Virus record (IMG/VR): IMGVR_UViG_3300042731_005216
Span: 1-56,574 of that record
Strand: one strand, 5' to 3'
DNA: 56,574 nucleotides
Origin: a virus
The notes under the pieces are model-generated. The model was not told the DNA's origin. It saw only the letters and a list, made by a program, of their open reading frames with translations, and searched no databases. Positions 1 to 5,447 of this stretch are shown piece after piece (within the stretch, counting starts at the first letter, position 1; every line of letters starts with the position of its first letter). Position numbers and translations under genes: made by a program.

Positions 1-160
1 ACGTCGCGCACGTCGCGCACGTCGCGCACGTCGCGCACGTCGCGCACGTCGCGCACGTCGCGCACGTCGTCGTCGCGCACGTCGTCGCGCACGTCGCCAG
101 GGAGCGCCCTGGAGCGCTGCCGCACGTCGTCGCGCACGTCGTCGCGCACGTCGTCGCGCA
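1..160. repeat. GCGCACGTC(GTC)n tandem repeat array, left end
   Basis: About seven head-to-tail 9-bp units (ACGTCGCGC) fill bases 1-63. Mixed 12- and 15-bp units follow, in which extra GTC triplets are inserted. Between them lies a short palindrome, CCAGGGAGCGCCCTGG, at 97-112. The same unit family recurs at 1422-1571, 54853-54975, 55841-55995 and 56383-56574. The array touches the window end, and the other end is the same repeat, so the break is probably an assembly artefact within the repeat. I see no gene in 1-268. Confidence 0.93.
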
Positions 161-225
161 GTCGCCGAGGGCGCTCCGTGGCGGGCGTCAAGGGGATGAA
201 TGGCAGGAGGCCCCGTTCATACGCT

Positions 226-258
226 GGTGGCCGATAGGTGGCCGATAGGTGGCCGATA
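226..258. repeat. Three direct copies of 11-bp GGTGGCCGATA
   Basis: Three exact, contiguous copies lie at 226-236, 237-247 and 248-258, just beyond the stop codon of the leftward gene ending at 269. The 11-bp spacing is close to one DNA turn, as in iterons or protein-binding arrays. Function is unknown. Confidence 0.9.
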
Positions 259-268
259 TACGGGGAGG

Positions 269-622
269 TTAGCCGTAGTAGGCTTCGAGGAAGGTTTCAA
301 TCGCGTCGAGCAACGCGTCGGCGGCGGGGTTGGCCTTCATTGCGGGGTAGAGCAGATCCAGCGCGTGGCTAAGCTCGTCAAGCCTTGCCTCGAACTCGAA
401 CGAATCCCAGTAGCCCTCCAAGTCCTCGTCCCAAACAACGGGGTGGCGCGCGATACCCGCAAAGTCAGTTATTTCATTGCAGAAGCGCTCGTACTTGCGC
501 TGGAAGGCTTCGCCGCCGTCGTCGTCGTACCGGCCGAACGGAGCGAGCTTGCGCGTGGAGTCTGCGTCCTCCGTGAAGTTTGTCCAGGCTGCTCGGAGCT
601 TCTCAATCGTCGTCGGTGCCAT
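269..622 (-). CDS. Hypothetical acidic protein, 117 aa
   Basis: This leftward reading frame encodes an acidic, mostly helical protein with no family I recognise. The C-terminal half (LDELSHALDLLYP, then DALLDAIETFLEAYYG) reads as two amphipathic helices. The ATG at 622 is preceded by GGGGAACGACG. The next gene upstream in the same operon (start 1163) has the nearly identical GGGGTACGACG, which supports both starts. It is the last gene of the leftward cluster 1309-269. No membrane segment or metal site is visible. Function unknown; early accessory genes in phages often have such small products. Confidence 0.7.
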   Translation of the reverse strand: MAPTTIEKLRAAWTNFTEDADSTRKLAPFGRYDDDGGEAFQRKYERFCNEITDFAGIARHPVVWDEDLEGYWDSFEFEARLDELSHALDLLYPAMKANPAADALLDAIETFLEAYYG

Positions 623-645
623 CGTCGTTCCCCTTGGTGCGTTGG

Positions 646-763
646 TTACTTTGAAAGCTTCGCAAGCTCAGCTTCGAGCTCAACGACCTGTCGCATGACC
701 CCATTCCCGGCCATCGGCCTGCACAAACCAGCCCCTGTAGCTCTCTCGGTACTTGACCTTCAT
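646..763 (-). pseudogene. Small gene apparently split by a frameshift
   Basis: An ATG at 763 opens a 27-residue frame (MKVKYRESYRGWFVQADGRE...) that stops at 680. A second frame, starting with ATG at 696, encodes MRQVVELEAELAKLSK and stops at 646. The overlap contains a run of four G on the minus strand (plus 699-702). Deleting one G would join the frames into a natural-looking protein of about 39 residues, with a compact N-terminal part and a helical C-terminus. This could be a real mutation, a sequencing error in a homopolymer, or two tiny overlapping genes. Function unknown. Confidence 0.45.
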
Positions 764-785
764 TGCGTCCTCCAGTTTCAGCTCT

Positions 786-1163
786 CTAGTCGTCCATGCC
801 GTCCATTGCGCGAAACTCGGCCACGCAGCAGGCTTCGCAGATGACTTCGTCGCAGCTCTCGCGGAAGAAGAGCTTATTGCAAGCCTCGCAGCGCACGCGC
901 TGCGCAAGACAATGGTCGCAAAGCTCTTGGTAGTCATCAGGGCTGCCCGTAGGCGATACCTCGGTGAGGCGCGCAACGGAGCCGCACCCATCGCAGGTGC
1001 CGACGTACTCGCGCCTGGCGAGCTCTTTTTTCAGCTCCGCGACGAGCTGCATAACGTCGCGCCGTTCGGCCCCATATAGCCCTCGGCAACGCAGGAGGCT
1101 GGTCAGGCTGCGCAGCTCGTCCTTCAATTCGGCTTCGCTTCGGTCTTGGTGTGCGTTGGTCAT
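786..1163 (-). CDS. Zinc-ribbon/treble-clef protein, 125 aa
   Basis: The N-terminal half is a charged helical region (residues about 5-55). The C-terminal half carries several CxxC pairs (CDGC, CDHC, CEAC, CEAC), the pattern of zinc-binding ribbons or treble clefs. The start at 1163 overlaps the stop of the upstream small membrane-protein gene (ATGA) and is preceded by GGGGTACGACG. The frame stays open upstream into the GTC repeats, but that extension is low complexity and unlikely to be translated. A nucleic-acid-binding or protein-binding adaptor role is inferred from the zinc sites only; no specific family is recognised. Confidence 0.75.
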   Translation of the reverse strand: MTNAHQDRSEAELKDELRSLTSLLRCRGLYGAERRDVMQLVAELKKELARREYVGTCDGCGSVARLTEVSPTGSPDDYQELCDHCLAQRVRCEACNKLFFRESCDEVICEACCVAEFRAMDGMDD

Positions 1164-1309
1164 CGTCGTACCCCGTTTGATGCGGCTACATGAGCCGGTG
1201 TTGCGATTCGGCGGCCACCGACGTTGCCTTGGAAGGCTCCGAGGACCGCGATTGCGACAAACACGATTGCGACAATCTTCGTTGCTTTGTTTGTGTTTGT
1301 CGTTGCCAT
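1160..1309 (-). CDS. Small single-pass membrane protein, 49 aa
   Basis: The 49-residue product starts MATTNTNKATK and then has a hydrophobic stretch, IVAIVFVAIAVLGAF (residues 12-26), followed by a small polar tail. This is a typical single transmembrane or signal-anchor segment. It is the first gene of the leftward cluster. Its stop overlaps the ATG of the next gene (ATGA at 1160-1163), indicating translational coupling. The start lies next to an AT-rich segment with candidate promoter elements. Role unknown; small phage membrane proteins can act in superinfection exclusion or lysis, but nothing here decides that. Confidence 0.55.
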   Translation of the reverse strand: MATTNTNKATKIVAIVFVAIAVLGAFQGNVGGRRIATPAHVAASNGVRR

Positions 1310-1311
1310 AT

Positions 1312-1375
1312 TGATATTGTAACCATGCTGGACATATTGTCACCGAAAAAGTCACCAAGAATCTCGGAAAAGGAC
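1312..1375 (-). promoter_or_regulatory. Candidate leftward promoter region
   Basis: Read leftward, this AT-rich stretch upstream of the gene starting at 1309 contains TTGGTG, about 16 bases, then an ACAATATG-type box. The 10-mer ACAATATGTC recurs on the same strand near 1750-1759 in the rightward promoter region, so it may be a shared regulator or polymerase contact. Exact elements are uncertain. Confidence 0.35.
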
Positions 1376-1421
1376 ACGCGTCACTCAGCTTTGCAGGACG
1401 CTCGCCGCACCCTCGGCGCTC

Positions 1422-1571
1422 GCGCACGTCGTCGTCGCGCACGTCGTCGTCGCGCACGTCGTCGTCGCGCACGTCGTCGTCGCGCACGTCGTCGTCGCGC
1501 ACGTCGTCGTCGTCGCGCACGTCGTCGTCGCGCACGTCGTCGTCGCGCACGTCGTCGTCGCGCACGTCGTC
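1422..1571. repeat. 15-bp GCGCACGTCGTCGTC tandem array
   Basis: About ten units run head to tail. Most are 15 bp (9-bp core plus two GTC), one at about 1497 is 18 bp (three GTC) and the last is 12 bp. Further 9-, 12- and 15-bp copies occur at about 1643-1690. All unit lengths are multiples of three, so long arginine- or aspartate-rich frames run through them. I regard those frames as artefacts. The gene-free interval 1310-1888 holds this array, the promoter at 1735-1763 and nothing else I can name. Confidence 0.93.
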
Positions 1572-1734
1572 GCACGTCAATACGTGCGCCAGCGCTGCCT
1601 CGCAACGTATTAGCGTAACGCGCTACGTCGTCGCGCAGCTCGCCATGGCGCACGTCGTCGCGCACGTCGTCGTCGCGCACGTCGCGCAGCTCCTCGAGCG
1701 CTGGGGCATAATGCGCTGCAAGGTCAAACGGGTA

Positions 1735-1763
1735 TTGTGTCGAGAACCGACATATTGTATATA
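1735..1763 (+). promoter_or_regulatory. Rightward promoter with overlapping palindromic operator
   Basis: TTGTGT (1735-1740), a 17-bp spacer and TATATA (1758-1763) form a good sigma-70-like promoter facing the gene at 1889. Overlapping the -35 and spacer is the palindrome TGTCGAGAACCGACA (1738-1752). A near-identical arrangement occurs at 55221-55249 (TTGTGT, 17 bp, TAATCA, palindrome TGTCGATAATCGACA). The shared palindrome position suggests one phage or host regulator acting on both promoters. Confidence 0.6.
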
Positions 1764-1888
1764 GGTCGAACGTCGCGCAATCGCGACCATGTATTGCGGC
1801 GCGGCTTTGGGGCGCGCTCGCAGCGCAACGTGAAAGGAGGTAGCGCAGATGCCGTAGAATGGGGGGTTTCAGGATATCACTCGGAGGT

Positions 1889-2494
1889 ATGCACAAACAC
1901 AAGGAAATAGAGCTTGACATGAAACTGCCTGTCCAAGTCCTAGAACTAGCCCGTTTCGCTACTCTAGGCGACGAATGCCCTTTGAGCTGGATGTCCATCA
2001 GACCGTTTGGCGAGGCTGTCATGCAAGCGACAGCGCTCACAGGAGCTTCGCTTGCGCAGTACGCCTGGATTGACGTTGGACACGACAAGAGGGAGGTTTG
2101 CATACGCGCCGAAGACATCCTTGAGATGTTGAAAGCGAGCTACAAAAAGGACCGGTTGCTCGGAGCAACGTTGGAGGGCAACGTGCTTCAGATTGGAAAC
2201 GAGCTTGGCAAGCCGGTGCGAGTGGTACCGCACGCCGAGGTTCATTTCCCCGATACCACAGCTGTCATCCCTGAAGAGGGCCTTGAGGAAGACTCAGGGC
2301 CACAAGGGAGCATCTTTGGCCTCGATCTGAGGTTGGTGGGCAAAGTCCAGGAGTGGCTGCGCAACGTCAACGCGGACCCTATTGTCAAATGGACGACGCG
2401 GGGTCCTCACGACCCCATCCGCCTTGACGTCCCTACAATCAACCTATCTGGCGGCTCCGCGCTATTCGTGATCATGCCAGCTAGGATCTCCTAA
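1889..2494 (+). CDS. Sliding-clamp-like (DnaN/PCNA-type) protein, 201 aa
   Basis: The C-terminus reads like the last domain of bacterial DnaN: FGLDLRLVGKVQEWL near residues 142-156, then a strand pair ending in LFVIMPARIS, comparable to the VVMPMRL end of E. coli beta clamp. At about 200 residues it could hold only two clamp domains, as in PCNA or T4 gp45, rather than the three of DnaN. It sits just upstream of DNA ligase and the phage has its own family A polymerase, which fits a processivity factor. The start is uncertain: ATG 1889 has GGAGGT directly abutting it, ATG 1859 and ATG 1919 are alternatives, and a strong AAAGGAGG at 1833-1840 serves a two-codon ORF (ATG-CCG-TAG at 1849). Confidence 0.5.
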   Translation: MHKHKEIELDMKLPVQVLELARFATLGDECPLSWMSIRPFGEAVMQATALTGASLAQYAWIDVGHDKREVCIRAEDILEMLKASYKKDRLLGATLEGNVLQIGNELGKPVRVVPHAEVHFPDTTAVIPEEGLEEDSGPQGSIFGLDLRLVGKVQEWLRNVNADPIVKWTTRGPHDPIRLDVPTINLSGGSALFVIMPARIS

Positions 2495-2505
2495 CCTGAA
2501 CCAGG

Positions 2506-2533
2506 AGCCCGTCGGCGAGCGCGTCGGCGGGCT
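2506..2533 (+). terminator. GC-rich hairpin between clamp-like gene and ligase
   Basis: AGCCCGTCGGCG pairs with the far arm ending CGGGCT (12-bp stem with wobbles, 4-nt loop). No U run follows. A close relative at 52086-52118, upstream of the DNA polymerase gene, has a UUUU tail. It could attenuate transcription or protect mRNA. Confidence 0.6.
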
Positions 2534-2553
2534 TCCTGCCATTTGGAGAGGAC

Positions 2554-3378
2554 ATGAAGCTTGAACGACCGAAGTTCCATAACTACCCTCCGGGCGAGTT
2601 CCCCAGCAAGGCTGATGGGTTCGATCTCGTCGAGCTCAAGTATGACGGCTGGTGGGGGCAGCTTGTTCTCGCGGGTAGCGAATGGAAGCTGTTTTCTCGT
2701 ACTGGGCAGCTCAAGAAGTTTGGCGTCCTCACGGAGCCTGTGGGGTACACCGTGCTTCACGGGGAGTATTGCTTCGGCACGGAGTGGTCGAAGGACCATC
2801 CCGAATACTACGACCAAATAGCCGTCCACAGCGCTGAGATCGTTGACGGCGAGGACGTGCGCCAGCTTGACCTGAAGCACTCGCGCGCCGTCATTCGAGA
2901 GATGCTCGGTAGGCTTCGGAGACAGCCTATTCAGCGTGGATTGTTCATTGTCAAGCAATGGCCAATCGGATCAGCTCCCAGCGTGTGGAAGCATAATGAG
3001 GAGTTTGAGGGGCTTGTCTTCAAGAACTCCGCGGCTCCATGGGGCAGCCCATACGGCCGCATGAAGCGCGGGGTCACGATGGACTACATCTGTCTCGGGT
3101 TCGAGCAATCCGAATCTGACCGCCATGCAGGCTGGGGAGTCGCATCTGTGCTGGGCGGCTTGATTCCTGCGGGCAAGGACACCCCGCGACAGGTATGCAA
3201 AGCAGGAGGCTTGAACGACGAAGCGCGAAAGCTGTTTTTCGAGCACCCCGAGAAGTTTGTCGGCAAGGTGTTTGAAGCTGAAGGGAAGAAGATCACCAAG
3301 AGCGGGGCTCTGCGCCACCCCAACTTCGTACGCTGGCGCACTGACAAAAAGCCAAGCGAGTGTGTTTGGCAAGGATGA
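2554..3378 (+). CDS. ATP-dependent DNA ligase, 274 aa
   Basis: This enzyme seals nicks in duplex DNA using ATP. Motif I is KYDG at residues 29-32, with Lys29 as the AMP-accepting nucleophile. Motif IV is EGLVFK, motif V is MKRGVTMDYICLG, and the C-terminal motif VI-like segment is RHPNFVRWRTDKKP. An adenylation domain is followed by a short OB-like domain. The length suits small phage ligases. It lies between a clamp-like gene and a glycosylase gene, consistent with replication and repair. The start has AGAGGA just upstream, and the hairpin at 2506-2533 precedes it. Confidence 0.92.
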   Translation: MKLERPKFHNYPPGEFPSKADGFDLVELKYDGWWGQLVLAGSEWKLFSRTGQLKKFGVLTEPVGYTVLHGEYCFGTEWSKDHPEYYDQIAVHSAEIVDGEDVRQLDLKHSRAVIREMLGRLRRQPIQRGLFIVKQWPIGSAPSVWKHNEEFEGLVFKNSAAPWGSPYGRMKRGVTMDYICLGFEQSESDRHAGWGVASVLGGLIPAGKDTPRQVCKAGGLNDEARKLFFEHPEKFVGKVFEAEGKKITKSGALRHPNFVRWRTDKKPSECVWQG

Positions 3379-3381
3379 GCA

Positions 3382-3627
3382 ATGAACGAAGAAACGAAAG
3401 CGAAGCTTGAACGTTGCGGCCACATAGCGCACGCAGTGACGCTCGCGCTGAACAATGCCGGCGCGAACCATATCGAAGCCGTGATTGCCATCGCGATGCT
3501 TCTAGGCCGCGCGCGAGACGACAAATACCTAGAGCTGCCTCCGCAGCTCATGGAAGCTGTGAACCTGTACGTCAACAAGATATTCCCGAAGAAGGCTAGC
3601 AACACAGATGAGAATGTGGATGGTTGA
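3382..3627 (+). CDS. Hypothetical helical protein, 81 aa
   Basis: This small, mainly helical protein follows the ligase stop by 3 bases and overlaps the next gene by 20 bases, so it is part of a coupled operon. Residues 10-42 form an alanine-rich hydrophobic helix pair. No motif identifies it. It may act with the ligase or the glycosylase on either side, but that is only positional inference. Confidence 0.65.
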   Translation: MNEETKAKLERCGHIAHAVTLALNNAGANHIEAVIAIAMLLGRARDDKYLELPPQLMEAVNLYVNKIFPKKASNTDENVDG

Positions 3628-3955
3628 TCCGAAGCTTATGTGCCGAGCGCATCTACTGGGTGAGCATCGAGAGCTGCACACCTTGGTCGGAGCGCTCAGG
3701 AAGGGGAGGTCAATTCAAGGGTACGTTGACGATGGTTTGGTTGAAGTCCACAACGTGGTAGCACGGCACGATGAGCTGGTCGCCGAGTTTCGACGAAGAG
3801 GCTGGCCTAGCGGCTACGTGCATACCACACCCATAGAGAGCTTCGACGGCTTCACAGCAGGGAGCGTCAACGTCGGAGCCAACGCGCTGGAACTCATGCG
3901 ACGTTGCGCGCAATGCGCAGCGCGCACGAGACAGGAATTGTTCCATGTCTGCTAG
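3608..3955 (+). CDS. Pyrimidine-dimer DNA glycosylase, T4 endonuclease V-like
   Basis: The opening MRMWMVDPKLMCRAHLLGEH followed by HTLVGALRKG is typical of the Pyr_excise family (T4 DenV and relatives), which removes UV-induced pyrimidine dimers and nicks the abasic site. The conserved N-terminal acidic-His cluster (LLGEHREL) and a downstream RHDELVAEFRRRGWP segment match the family layout. At 115 aa it is near the family length (T4 DenV is 138). It overlaps its upstream neighbour by 20 bases. Together with the ligase it gives a small base-excision-repair set. The choice between ATG 3608 and ATG 3614 is open. Confidence 0.75.
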   Translation: MRMWMVDPKLMCRAHLLGEHRELHTLVGALRKGRSIQGYVDDGLVEVHNVVARHDELVAEFRRRGWPSGYVHTTPIESFDGFTAGSVNVGANALELMRRCAQCAARTRQELFHVC

Positions 3956-4415
3956 AGTGAAAGAAGGCTCCATTCTCCTACATCCAACGAAAGGGGTCAA
4001 TCCAAGGCTCTGCTTCTGTCCCCACTGCATGAGGGACGGCGATATCATCATGCTCGGCGCGCGCGAGTACGGGGGCCGCTGCCCTAGTTGCAATATGCTG
4101 CACATCGGCATCCGCAACGAGCCCGAAACCAAGTGTACTTCGTGCGGCCACCAAGGGCTGCAGATCATGCCAATCCCAGACGAGGCAAGGATACCAGTGA
4201 TATGCGACGAATGCAGAGCAGGCCTTCAAAAGGCCAAAGAACTGTTAGACGCCGGCGGCTGCGAATGGCGGTGCGAGGATTGCAACCGAAGTGGTATCAT
4301 CGAGCATACGCATCCCATAGCCGAAGCCTTGCGAAAAAGCCACCCTCCAGGACAGAGAGGAGTGATCTTGACCAAGGCCGAATGCCCATTCTGCACGGAA
4401 GGAGCCCCGAACTGA
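3945..4415 (+). CDS. Multi-zinc-ribbon protein, 156 aa
   Basis: Several Cys pairs form repeated zinc knuckles: CPHC, CPSC, CTSC, CDEC, CEDC and CPFC, about one every 25 residues. This is a string of zinc ribbons with little sequence between them. It overlaps the glycosylase gene by 11 bases and its stop overlaps the next start (TGATG). Such proteins usually bind nucleic acid or act as adaptors. The exact role is unknown. It is the largest of several Cys-rich proteins encoded in a row from 3945 to 5364. Confidence 0.72.
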   Translation: MSARVKEGSILLHPTKGVNPRLCFCPHCMRDGDIIMLGAREYGGRCPSCNMLHIGIRNEPETKCTSCGHQGLQIMPIPDEARIPVICDECRAGLQKAKELLDAGGCEWRCEDCNRSGIIEHTHPIAEALRKSHPPGQRGVILTKAECPFCTEGAPN

Positions 4416-4630
4416 TGGTCGTCGGTTGGGTCAACTACGCTGGCATCGTGCTTTGCATCGACTGCGCTGAGACCGAGTGGAACAACGGAGAATTGGAGCA
4501 AGCACAGCCTATCTGGCTAGATACCTATGGCGCCCAAGTCGCCTGCACAAGCTGCAAGCGACTGGTCAATCAAAGCCATCGAGCTTACCAGCTCTCGCAA
4601 TGGGATGGAGCGCAACGATGGCAATGCTGA
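4415..4630 (+). CDS. Small Cys-rich protein, 71 aa
   Basis: The start ATG at 4415 overlaps the preceding TGA, showing translational coupling. Two CxxC pairs (CIDC near residues 14-17 and CTSC near 44-47) suggest one zinc ribbon. The tryptophan- and glutamine-rich C-terminus is unusual. No family is recognised. The much longer frame running upstream overlaps the real 156-aa gene and is not credible. Confidence 0.6.
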   Translation: MVVGWVNYAGIVLCIDCAETEWNNGELEQAQPIWLDTYGAQVACTSCKRLVNQSHRAYQLSQWDGAQRWQC

Positions 4631-4836
4631 CGGTTCATGCTCTGCGCTACGGGTTCGCGCTGTGCGGCTTCACGAAGACAACTCCTGATGGTTGGCCTTG
4701 CGGCCATGTCTGGGTTGCATGGAATGAATGGGACGCGGCGAGGGCCAGTAGCAACCTGAAAGACATGCACTTTTGCAATGAGTGCAGATTGGCTGTCAGG
4801 CGCGACGAGCAAAGGAGGAGAAATCATGGCCGCTGA
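4618..4836 (+). CDS. Small protein with CxxC pair, 72 aa
   Basis: The ATG at 4618 overlaps the end of the previous gene by 13 bases. A second ATG at 4624 is possible. The product has cysteines near residues 18 and 28 and a CNEC motif near 52-55, consistent with one zinc site, followed by a basic tail (RRDEQRRRNHGR). The next gene's strong ribosome binding site lies inside this tail. Function unknown. Confidence 0.5.
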   Translation: MAMLTVHALRYGFALCGFTKTTPDGWPCGHVWVAWNEWDAARASSNLKDMHFCNECRLAVRRDEQRRRNHGR

Positions 4837-5170
4837 TGGCGTGACTCATGTCTGCACGGTCTGTCATAAGCGCGAGGCCGCTCACGAAGTGAAGTGCTGC
4901 TTCACCGACTACACGGAAATGCAAGCTCACATCTGCGAGGAATGCTACTCGGAGATCGCTGCGAGCTTCATAATGAGCGACGATGGACTGGCTCGCATCG
5001 GCTACGCGCTGACGATCTGGTCCCAGGAAGGAGCCTTGGAAGCCTTCAAAACATTCTGCTGGTATTGGTCAATCGGCTTCGAGAAGCTGATGCCCCAAGA
5101 CATTGAAACGAAAGCGATCTTGGAGCGTCTAGTCGGACAACCTATCAAGATGACCATGGAGTTTGAATGA
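4826..5170 (+). CDS. Treble-clef/zinc-finger protein, 114 aa
   Basis: A strong AAAGGAGG seven bases or so upstream marks ATG 4826. The N-terminal 45 residues contain CTVC, a CC pair and CEEC with intervening histidine, a treble-clef-like zinc module. The rest is a helical domain rich in aromatic residues (FCWYWSIGF). It belongs to the Cys-rich cluster. The C-terminus overlaps the next gene by 4 bases. Function unknown; DNA or RNA contact is plausible from the zinc module alone. Confidence 0.7.
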   Translation: MAADGVTHVCTVCHKREAAHEVKCCFTDYTEMQAHICEECYSEIAASFIMSDDGLARIGYALTIWSQEGALEAFKTFCWYWSIGFEKLMPQDIETKAILERLVGQPIKMTMEFE

Positions 5171-5364
5171 TGGACCCGAACGCCTGTCTTGATTGCATCC
5201 TGAGAACAGCCAAAACCCTCGCCGACGGGGAGGGTAACGCTCACGAGGCGATGAAGCTCGCCGAGCATGTCCTCGCACTAAATGGATGGATTCAAGGTGG
5301 CGGCTTCCTGCCGCGCCTGTGGCAGCAAAATGAACGCGACAGGCTCGACAAGCTAGAAGAATAG
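5167..5364 (+). CDS. Hypothetical small protein, 65 aa
   Basis: Two in-frame ATG codons at 5167 and 5170 overlap the previous stop (ATGA). The product begins MMDPNACLDCIL, with one CxxC, then a helix of Ala and Glu residues. It closes the rightward unit before the strong hairpin at 5370-5400. No family is recognised. Confidence 0.6.
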   Translation: MMDPNACLDCILRTAKTLADGEGNAHEAMKLAEHVLALNGWIQGGGFLPRLWQQNERDRLDKLEE

Positions 5365-5369
5365 CAACT

Positions 5370-5400
5370 GCAACGGGGAGCCATGGCGGCTCCCCGTTGC
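5370..5400 (+). terminator. 13-bp perfect hairpin after the zinc-protein operon
   Basis: GCAACGGGGAGCC and GGCTCCCCGTTGC form a perfect 13-bp stem with loop ATGGC. There is no T run downstream, so termination efficiency is uncertain. It sits directly after the stop at 5364 and before the DUF932 gene. Confidence 0.7.
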
Positions 5401-5447
5401 CATCACACGGAGTACGCTACACAAAAGGGAAAGGTGAAGGCTATCCC

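Noticed and set aside
786-1580. 264-residue leftward frame running from the GTC repeats into the zinc protein
   Set aside because: The upstream half is only repeat translation (VRDD units) and covers the small membrane-protein gene in another frame. The start at 1163 with its ribosome site is better.
1190-1618. 142-residue Arg-rich rightward frame across the repeats
   Set aside because: It is open only because every repeat unit is a multiple of three bases. It has no ribosome site and no non-repeat content of interest.
1381-2118. 245-residue leftward frame antisense to the clamp-like gene
   Set aside because: Overlaps a better rightward gene and the repeat array. Composition is that of a shadow frame.
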